From assembly GCA_000444245.1 (NCBI GenBank), contig ATSW01112579.1:1-20773 (forward strand): 20,773 nucleotides of DNA, read 5' to 3'. The notes beneath the pieces were generated by a model. The model did no database searches and had not been told where the DNA came from. It saw only the letters and a list, made by a program, of their open reading frames with translations. This document shows, one piece after another, positions 1-9,600 of this stretch. Position 1 is the stretch's first letter; each line of letters opens with the position of its first letter. Made by a program: the position numbers and the translations under genes. Source of the stretch: Botryllus schlosseri (lineage: Eukaryota > Chordata > Ascidiacea > Stolidobranchia > Styelidae).

Positions 1-759
1 GTGCTTATCTTTAGACCTCTTTTCGCGGCATCATTGAGGACTTTGATTATGCTGCAGTAATCTGACAAGTGCCAAGCATAAATGACTGATTCATCCAGCC
101 CTTACAGCATTCAAGACTTCAATTATATACCACGACAACAGCCTAATAAGATCAGACAAAGTAGTGTCAATGTCAAGCTTTATATTTGTATTCAATGATG
201 GTACATCCCCTCTGAAACTAGAAATNCGTTTGCCACTTGCATAAGCGCCTTTNCAATATTTNTNCGCTTGTTTTTGTGCTTTCCATCAATGAAATCNAGG
301 CATACNGGCTACAACGGTTNCCTTCACAATGANGCCATCNNGTCATGTATTTAAAGATATTGTGAAGNAGCNGNTCTTTGTTCATCATGTGTTTCGTTAC
401 TCAACATGTTCTGAANTAATCNTAAATCATNATTGGCGGACCAACCTACAATGCGCTTACAGAATCATCGCCGTTAGCCGACTCCTTGACCAGCTGATCA
501 ACAAGCCGATAATGTCGTGATCATTGAAGCGTAGCAGATTAGCTAATCAAACGCCGTGATTTCGTGATTACTAGTCTGCTTGCCGTTCTATGGTCGCTGA
601 CACGCCCACTCTGCGGCAGCTACTTTCAAACGCATTTAGACAAATGTTAACGACTTTCCCGAGAGCTTATTGCAGGTTCATTGACGTTTTTTAACTATAA
701 TCTATAGAATGAGACATGGATACGCATAAATTTTGAGATTTTCCAAATTATGGACAACC
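1..759. other. Unassigned stretch with ambiguous bases
   Basis: No gene is recognised here. About twenty single N calls are scattered between roughly 226 and 431, so any reading frame crossing them (for instance a short plus-strand frame at 329-520) cannot be trusted. The pattern of isolated Ns suggests a low-quality read end or unresolved heterozygosity rather than a scaffold gap. Confidence 0.6.
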
Positions 760-1150
760 CTAATATTCATATGCCAACTTCCTTACATCATCAGGTGTTA
801 AACCATAGTACAGCTCGGATGCTCTTTTGATGTACTTAACCAGAAGCTGCTCTTGGTCATTACGAAAAACAGCTCTTGGTTTTGCATAGCCAACAGATGG
901 TTGTCCTCCAGATCGTATTTTGGTACAAAATCTTTGCAGTGTCATAAAATTGATCTGCAATTATATAAAGTCATTGTAAGTCAAGTTGACTGCAAAAGAA
1001 TAAACAAAATACCCACTAGAAACTTACATCAAATTCAGTGGCGACAGTGCGAAGAGATTTTTTTTCATTAATCACTCTTCTTGCAGCTTCTTCCATAACC
1101 ATCATAGATGTAGGGCCTCTTTTGGTCTTCTTTTTGTAATGCCTCACCAT
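760..1150 (-). pseudogene. Pogo/Tigger-like (CENP-B/psq HTH) transposase N-terminus, two exons, truncated
   Basis: Two minus-strand exons, 1028-1150 (ATG at 1150, 41 codons) and 760-954 (64 codons plus TAG), join in phase 0 across a 73-nt intron with a GTAAGT donor and a TTGCAG acceptor. The start MVRHYKKKTKRG, then an alanine/arginine-rich helix and a TVATEFD-INFMTLQRF turn, resemble the psq-type helix-turn-helix at the head of pogo/Tigger/Jerky-like proteins. The segment PSVGYAKPRAVF followed by YGLTPDDVRKLAYEY matches the linker leading to the second (CENP-B-type) DNA-binding domain. The frame stops right after LAYEY, where family members continue into that domain and a DDE nuclease, neither of which I find. 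It is therefore either a truncated transposon copy or a small domesticated DNA-binding gene. The clean intron favours a once functional or domesticated gene; family assignment is from memory of motifs. Confidence 0.65.
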
Positions 1151-2916
1151 AATCGCAGAGAATATATAGTTAAACAACAGAATCAATCTACAAGATAGGA
1201 GCAGGTTAATGAATACATTTTCGTAAGTAATTGCAGAAGAATCCAAGCCGTCTTCAACTTTTTCATCACTTACTCAGTGTAGTGTAGGTCTAGTGTGGCT
1301 TTCAATGTCACTGCACAAAGATTTTGGTTGAAATATTGCTAACCCTATCAGGATGGATGAACTTTCATTAATAAATAATGCCAATCACACATCATAAATA
1401 TTCAAGCAAAGAATGAGGCTAGTTGTTACATCCGTAAAAATGTGCCCCCGCCGAATATGGCCTGTTTAAGCTTACTTGCCGCCTTACATAACCAACAAAC
1501 AGCACAAAGTCAACTGTGAAACTAAACTTCAGGTCGTCCCCTTTCTATCGATGTAAATTAAACATATATAGGTCGCACGCAACTACTGATGCACCAGCGA
1601 CACTTGATTAGTAAAAGTTTTACTTTATAGCCCTCAATATACCTTTTCCTGCATAAAACTTTATGCAAGCACAGTTCGCAAGCCAGGCTTCGTTAAAACG
1701 TACTCTCCAACCAGCCGAGTAAACTGTGTAAAAATGGTGCGCCATCTCCCGGCAAAAGAAAAATCATTGATGTTGTAACAATGTTCCCCCATAACAACTA
1801 ACCCCGGTCTCCCCTACACAGCAAGAAAATTGCGCAAGGCGGGAATAATTTTCCCCAAAAAAAGTCAAACAGCATAGCAATAACCCCTCCGCTTAAATCA
1901 AGTCAGATAACGCACCCCAAACCAACTAGGTCTGCAAACTTGACCCAAGACATTGCAGAGAACTCACTTTCGCGACTTTAATCAATAGCCTGAAAAGGTT
2001 GACTCAGTGAAAATGTAATTTTGGCGGTCTCGCCAGGGCATTCGTGAAATGGGAAACTACCTCAAATTCAATAAAGCGATCCTGTTACATATTGATCGGG
2101 CACTGTCGTTCTTCTCTGGGGTAGTTGAACTTCTTGCTTGCAAGCCATTGCGTCATAGATAACAGTGAGATATGCAACTAACCCATCATATAGCGCTTCG
2201 TTATGCAAATCAAATAGAATAGAACCAAATACTAGAACAAGTGTATAGCATGTTTTTAAATCACTCCTTTGTATTTTTACGCAATATTTGTTAAACGTTG
2301 CCGTAAAAATAGACATGGAAAATAATGAAAAGTTGCAAAACGTTGCACTATAAAATCCATTTAAACAGCTTAAATCATCATTGTACATGTACATTGTACA
2401 TAGATTATGAGTATCTAGGAAGTTATTGAAAGCTGTAAAAAAAGTTGCAAGATGCAAAAACTTGCCATAATCATCACATTTCCTGGATTATACGTATGAC
2501 AACAGGTATGTCTAGATATCTCTCGACACACAGGCATATGCATGGCAATCTCACATGGAAAGAATATGACGATCAACCAATGACGAAAACGTGTTGACTA
2601 CGCGCAATCAAAACAGACTCACTTTACAAGTACAAACGACGCATTATATTGAATAACAGCTATGATTTTCATGGAAACTTTTTCTTCGACAGGATGCATG
2701 ATCTCAAAATCCCCGCAACACTCGAAAATTTACTGATCGTCCCCGAAATGTTGTCCCATGTTGCAGAGTTCGTGTTGTCACGTGGTACGTATTTGTAAAT
2801 CTGTACTTGCCAAAAATGTCTCAATAGTTGCGCTCTTCCGAGTGGTGGGTGCTCGATACTACTTTTGGGAAAGTAATTGTTCCTGATTCGGTATACCGCA
2901 CGAACATTTCCAGTTC

Positions 2917-2951
2917 GTGACGCACCTGACCTTACAGGTGTAATGCGTCAC
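2917..2951. repeat. Imperfect hairpin
   Basis: GTGACGCACCTG at 2917-2928 pairs with CAGGTG (2935-2940) and GCGTCAC (2945-2951); the right arm has a small bulge (TAAT). This could be a transposon-end relic or chance. No function is visible. Confidence 0.4.
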
Positions 2952-3405
2952 TCCATTTGACATTAATAATGATAATGAAGCAACATCAGATATTAAATCT
3001 CTATCTATGTTTTCTAATTGTGTCCAACTATATTAAGATCGAAATGCTAAAAGCGACAATTAATAGACATAATTCTACACAACCAGGTATCGAATTTGAC
3101 ATTCACATTGTAATACACTCGAATATATTCGGCTGCCACTTGTTATGAGTAATCTTCAAGCAACTAGTAGATAATTTTGTATAACAACAGTCGTATCATT
3201 GCAAAGTGGGCTATATGCACAAATTCTTCATAGTTAGTTCTATGTCACGTAATAAATCCATTGACAGACCATGTATGAGCACATAAAACAAAACATTGTA
3301 TGAAATGAGCGTTATACTTGCCCAGCTTCACATGCATAACTGAAGATTACCATGATTTGTAGAATAAGATAGATAAAGTCATAGTCAGTAACAAGGATTA
3401 CCGCT

Positions 3406-3411
3406 TTTAAT
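3406..3411 (-). promoter_or_regulatory. Possible polyadenylation signal (ATTAAA) of receptor gene
   Basis: The plus-strand TTTAAT reads ATTAAA on the minus strand about 170 nt beyond the receptor stop codon. I see no AATAAA closer on that strand. Tentative. Confidence 0.25.
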
Positions 3412-3580
3412 CTGCATAGGGCTTGTAACGTTGTGTATTTCATTGAATAGAAATGTGCATACTTGTTGAGAGCGAGGGAGTGCAACAGAGTACAAAAAAT
3501 GCCCCATTATTAGAAAGTACATCTGAATAAAGAATAATTCGTCGGGCGAATTCATTTTTAAAAGGTGAGGCAGATTTTCA

Positions 3581-3624
3581 TTATTGGATAGTAGATCCAT
3601 GAAGATCATCATCATCGCCTGCTC
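3581..3624 (-). CDS. Receptor last coding exon
   Basis: 44 nt after acceptor ATTTGCAG. It completes a glycine codon and encodes AGDDDDLHGSTIQ then TAA. The frame is set by the phase of the preceding exon; the other long minus frame through here (up to 3630) is a shadow. The end STIQ is not a standard PDZ ligand because the last residue is glutamine. Confidence 0.7.
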
Positions 3625-6600
3625 CTGCAAATGATGTCAATGTGCAAATGTGAAAAGGCTATCTGTATTCCCAGATCTCTAGTCAACAATCACTGTACCT
3701 TTTCTTTTTTTATTGGTTCTATCCACAACTGCGTAAGTATCAAGGTCGGCTGTAGATGAGTCACTTGCTTTCTGCGCGCCTGAAAAACATGTATATAAAC
3801 CTAAGCATTGGGTTTATAGTTGTATTAAAAACAAATAGTTGTTTAAAACACTTTTCTCAAACACGCGGACTCGATATTGGATGGACTGGGTGATGAAATA
3901 AAAATGACTGGAGTTGAGTCGGGTCAGACGTTCAAATCAGAGAAGAACTTGTGACTCGGAACGGTGACTCGGTAATTCTACGGACGCAACAATCTATGAA
4001 ACTGTCATGGGGAATAGTAATATATCAAAAGGTCGTAGCTTGCGTGGCGTAGGGTATATAACTATCTAATTAGGTCAGTATGGCAACCATTGTCCTGTGA
4101 CCACCGGGACGTAGAGTTGGTTACATGCCGGGTGTTGTTTGTTCTCGTTATACATGTTATGATCGGTGGCGAGTAAGGTAGTAGTACGCTCTACAGCTGT
4201 AACACCAATGAATTTTTCGCCGATTGGACATTTCTATTCCGTTTTTTTTAACCACGGTCCGTAGACCCCATCGGGGTACGAAGCACTACATCAGCTGTAC
4301 TTGTGGCGAGATAGCGCAGTGGTGTAATCCGCGGCTGCAACACCAATGGGTGCGGGTTCGAGTCCGACCAAGGTCGACTTCCGAATTCCGATAACTAAGT
4401 GTTGGAGGTTTACCTAGGCTCCTCCTCGCCACCTCATCCGCGTCAGCGGTGTCTTACAAAAGCCTAGAGGTGGGCCGTGCTATAAGTCGGCAGTTACGGA
4501 AAATAACAAGAATATCGGCCTGGTGTAAATGACCATAGTAGTCGACAAACACCATGAATACCCCAAAACAAACAAACATCAGCTGTACGAGTTGCATTGT
4601 GGAATTAGGTCTGTATGCTGTTGAATATTTTCTTGGCCAATTTATTCAACTGCGGAAATTAGTCTTCGCGCTAATCGCGATTTCATGTGAATGGGCTTTT
4701 ATTGGTACCACCAGAAATTGTGTTCAGAATGGACGGGGGCTACAAGAAATCCCATTGGAAGCACAAGCGGTACGATAGCTGAAAAGGTTAAGAAGCAATG
4801 CTGTTACTATGGATCAATAATGATTATTTTTATGTTGTTATTGATATGTTTCAATAATATTCTAAGGCAAAATCCAACGCTGATTTAATTTGACTTTAGC
4901 AATGACAGTAACAAGAGCCTATACTTGTCACGGCTATATCAAAATCAGGGTTATGCTACACCGCTCAAATGCACTGATATCAGATCAATCTTCAGTAGAT
5001 TTCAAAATATTCTACATAAAATTGTGGCACGCCAAAGGTACAGTATAGCTGGGATATTATAACCCGACAGTTTTACGAGGTCATGATGCATCCTCTTGTT
5101 TTTTTGTTTGTTTGTAGTATTCATGGTGTTTGTCGACTACTATGGTCATTTACACGAGGCCGATATTGTTCATTATTTTCCGTTACTGCCGAGTTATAGC
5201 ACGGCCTACCTCTAGGCATTTTGTAAGACACCGCTTACGCGGATCAGCTGGCGAGGAGATGCATCCTCGTGCATGATGTCTATAACTGATTAATTTAAAA
5301 AAATTATGCCCGACACAAAAACAAATTTATTCAAATATTTGAAAATGTGATTTTTTCCGTGTCAAGCGTGAATAGTACAATAGTAAGTTACATTTCCACG
5401 ATTTTTGTGGCATGCCTCTGTATAAGGTCCCATCAAATAAGGCCTATACTTGGAAATTATACATTGAATATCCGTATTCTTGATGCTGCGACCGGCGGTT
5501 TCATCAAAAACTAGGAGATTGGTCCACGAGCGCATTTGAGAAGCTCTTCAAATATAAGTACAAGTAGAGCTGCAAAGTTTCACTCAGTAATAAGTAAAAG
5601 TAGCAATTTTCATAAAATGTCAAAACGTCGAAAATGGAAGATCAGAAAAATACCCAAACGACTAATTTCGAAAAGTAGATGTGGTCGAGGTTTCGCATAC
5701 TTTTGAAGCTAATGATCGGTGGTGACTGCTTTCAAACTTACAAGATGCATTTATCCGACCAACGCAAAATGACTATAAGTAGGTACCATCGTCGAAAATA
5801 TCTTCATTAGTTACAGTCATGGCGATTTCCCTCTTCAAAGTGACGCAGCTTATTTCAACCAATCCCACGGTTGTAGTGACTCGAGTCGCGATTTTGTGTC
5901 ACTCAAGTGCGAGTGTTGAGTCTAACAAGCAGAAACAACATCTTCACAGCATGTAAGATTTTTATTGCAACAAACCCAAAGACGTAAAATTATTCTGCAT
6001 GCTTTAGCATAAAGCCATAAGGGGTTTCGGAAGCCGTTTTAGTAGAATCAAGTGGGTCACGGAAACTATGGCTTGTACCAAATCGGTTTGATTGTTTGTT
6101 TGGGGCATTCATGGTGTTGGTCGACTACTATGGGTATTTACACCAGGGTAATTGTATCAACGTTATTCCGTAACTGCCGACTTGTAGCACGGCCCACTTT
6201 TAGGCTTTTATAAGACAACGTTTACACGGATGATATGAAGAGGAGAAGCCTAGTTAAACCACCAACACTTGGGTAGGAATTCGGGAGTAGACCTCGGTCG
6301 GACCCGAAACCGCAACCCATTCGTGTTGCAGCCGTGGATTATACCATTACGCGAACTCGCCACCATACAAAATCAGTCATGATTATTACTAAAGCTTACC
6401 CTTTTTATTTCTGTCTACCACACTGTAAGTGGCATCTGCTGCAACCTCTGCTTCAAACCCAGAGTTTTCCTTGCCTAAAAAATAATTGATAATTATCTTA
6501 TAAATGTGGTGTAATAATGTTCTGTAAAATTGGCCTTCGACCATTATTGACCGCGGACGCTGCAAAATATAGTCAAAACATGTGTATATAACACATATTA

Positions 6601-9600
6601 ATATATATTAACACAACAACACCAGTCTAGATGGTTGATATCGTGGCAGAAAGAAAAGTTAAATAAGGTTTCTGTGTATGCTTTTGATCCCACTGGCTAG
6701 TCACGACTGAGTTACGATGTTATATGCTAACATCATATCACTAGTGCGATGAAAGTCTATCTGATTCTGTTTGGGAAGCGAGTGGCGCAGTCGGTTAACA
6801 CTGCTGTCACGACACTGGAGGAAGTGGGTTGGAATCCCGGTTCTGGTCAACTTCTATCTGTAAAAGGTTTATCTGGGCACCTCAACGCCGATCTCACTAC
6901 TACAGTAGTACATTGAAAAGACCAGACTCAAAGTGAGCCGCGCTAGAAGTCGGCAGCAGAGACCACGATGGAGTTGCATGGAAGTGAGAGAGACTGACGT
7001 CTGTCTGAGAGAAAGAATGAAAATCGTCCTCAAGAGTGCGAAAGTCAAAGACGATATGAACATTACACGCATTCGCGTCGTAGTGCGCAGAACCTTATAA
7101 ATGCGCTACTGTGTTGTGTCAATCCGTTATATTAATAATATTAATCTGATTCTGTTTAAAATCCTATGTCACCTTGTGTTTTCCCCTTTCGTTTGTCGAC
7201 AGAAGCATACACATCATCATTACCCTTAGTCGGCCCTTGAGGCTTCTTACGCTTCTTGCCTGTTTGTGAACAGAAATTGATACATTATGGCTGTAACACT
7301 CGACCGGTGATGTGACTTGGGAAAAGACCTTTCTTGTTCTTTTTATCTACAACAGAATAGACTTCCGTGTCATTTTCTGCAGTCCCATACAGAGGATTCA
7401 CCACTTGTTCGTCTGATTTTGAGTTCGTCTGAACATCATCCGACGTTCCATACAGTGGATTAACATTTTCCACTTTGTCACTTCCAGACTTCAATTTTCC
7501 TGAGAGGCATTTGAAAATATTTCATCAAATCAATACGTCCGAATATACTAACCTATATTCATTCACCTTTTGCGCATCTTTTTCGGCATATTAAGATAAC
7601 ACCAATTACTATCAACAGCAAAAGAACTCCGGAACATGCAAATATGATGGTTATAATTTGACTTGGATTTGTCGTTGTCTCTGTGGATATATTGTCATTG
7701 GGACTTGTCGCTGTTGATATACAGTTAATAGAGTTGGTACGTGCTTCTACATTTAGATTGATTTCATTTTGATGTAGTTTAAGATCAAATTTACGGAACT
7801 GAGCATTGAGCAACATACCCGTAGTAGTTTTTTTCGTACAGGGTATCACCTCATAAAATTCAGCTTGTCCAGATGAATTCGTTCGTAACGTCAATTTCAC
7901 AATTTCTGTCTGCTTAATGTACGGTATACAGCCATGTTAGTCAATATTTTGTATCAGTTGGCCTATATATCTCTACTCACGTTCTCAGACGGTGTGATCA
8001 TTTGGCCAATGACACCATATTTCTTATCGCAGCATTCAGTGATATGGCTTACAATTTCTTCATATCCTTGTCCTGAAAATATAACATGAACGCATTTGAC
8101 GAGATTTAGGCTACAAAACATAATACCCGTGTGTTTGAATATCACAAGATAAACATGGTGCTGAGCAGTCACATGCAAACACTCTAAATCAGGGGTCACC
8201 AACCTTTTTGGAACCAACAGCTACTTCTTGGGTACTGATTTAAGCGGCAGGCTACAATTTACTCCCGCCGTTCACCCGTCTCGTAATGAATTTCGGGTTT
8301 GATATTCATAGCTCTGGGCACGAATAACATTGCGGTACGACTTCGAAGAGAGTCTTTTAAATCAAAACATCTCATTTCAACTAGCTAGCCACTAAGATTT
8401 TTTAGGAAATCATGAATTACTTCGCACCATGTTTGTATAAATTATACAACAACAGTTAACTCGAATTTTAAATAAATCATGGTAAACTTTCGACTGTTGG
8501 ACATCATAAATCATCTATATCAGTTAGTTGTAAGCCTGGCATTGCATGCTATCAACTAGTGCGCTGTACTCTGGTATGTAACTTGACACTGCAACTCTGA
8601 GTGAGAGTTCCGAATGCGCATTAGTGGGGCGTGTTCTGTGTTTGTTTATGATGAAGTTCATGTCCGAAGAGGCTGATTCACAACGATAAGTTGAACCAAA
8701 CACGCTTGCAACCTTTATAGCTGCTGCGCAGTGTGCATACACCACTGGATTTTTCCGTGTCAAGGTGGAGGTAATTTTGCAGTGTTACAATTTCAATCTC
8801 CAACAGTTCAGCATCCATACATGACAGATTTCATTATACCGGACAGCAGCAACGATTGCATAAAGTTAGATACATGGTACTAAACTGCGTTGAGTGTAAG
8901 AGAAACAAGCTGGGTTAACAGATGCAATACGCAATGAGCACACAGATATTGAAAATCTGCTACTACTTCACGACTATCTGCTACCGAATAGTAATGCTGT
9001 TTACTACTTGTTTGTCCTGGAAGTCGAGCTACCATAACGGACTCCCCCCCCCGCGCCATTTCAAGAAGACCTACGACTTTGATACCCTGTTATTCTATTA
9101 CATGTTGGTATATTACTAATTGTGATTGAGGATGTTCGATATCATCATTCCAAGTGTTTATATGTATGTATTGTCACTTGTAAGTTACATGTTAGTGTGA
9201 TTAAAACAAGAATAGCTAAGTCAATCAATCTATATATTTAAAAGCTCACTGCTAATAATCTGAGGAATATTGGTAAATGCTGATATTCGATCTATTTTTA
9301 GAACTGGCTCGCGGGATACTCATCTGGTCCTCGCGGGCTACCAGGGGCCCGCGGGCACTGCGTTGGTGACCCCTGCTCTAAATGAACATGTAAATTTGAA
9401 TAGTGATAATGATTAATGAAAAAGTTGAATTGAGATATGTAAAATGAGGTCAATCAAACGTAATGAATTGTTCTGGCCTTGATTACTTGTCATAACACAA
9501 TGGCACCTTTTAAGAGTGTCAGTGAGCTTGTCTTCGCTAGCGGGTTGGAATAGAATATAATTGAACCATTTGGAAATGCGCAGAGCGAGTCATTGTCTTT

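Larger units (their letters stand above)
1151..3580. other. Gene-poor stretch
   Basis: No recognisable coding exon. The longest open frame, minus 2068-2457 (about 129 codons, beginning at a TTG), has no domain I recognise and no supporting splice or start context, so I leave it uncalled. The part nearest 3580 should include the 3' untranslated region of the receptor gene that ends at 3581 on the minus strand. Confidence 0.5.

Noticed and set aside
2068-2457. 129-codon minus-strand open frame
   Set aside because: Starts at TTG, unusual composition, no recognised domain and no splice partner; at this AT-rich composition one such frame in 20 kb is unsurprising, though I cannot exclude an exon.
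4301-4380. Functional tRNA gene
   Set aside because: A and B boxes are present but the sequence runs into a SINE body with a target duplication and no proper acceptor-stem closure.
4554-4888. Two overlapping plus-strand frames
   Set aside because: They begin in or just beyond the SINE tail and have no domain or splice support.
6773-6850. Functional tRNA gene
   Set aside because: Same reasoning; altered B box and continuous SINE body to 7143.
6869-7072. Minus-strand 67-codon frame with hydrophobic residues
   Set aside because: Lies wholly within the second-family SINE.
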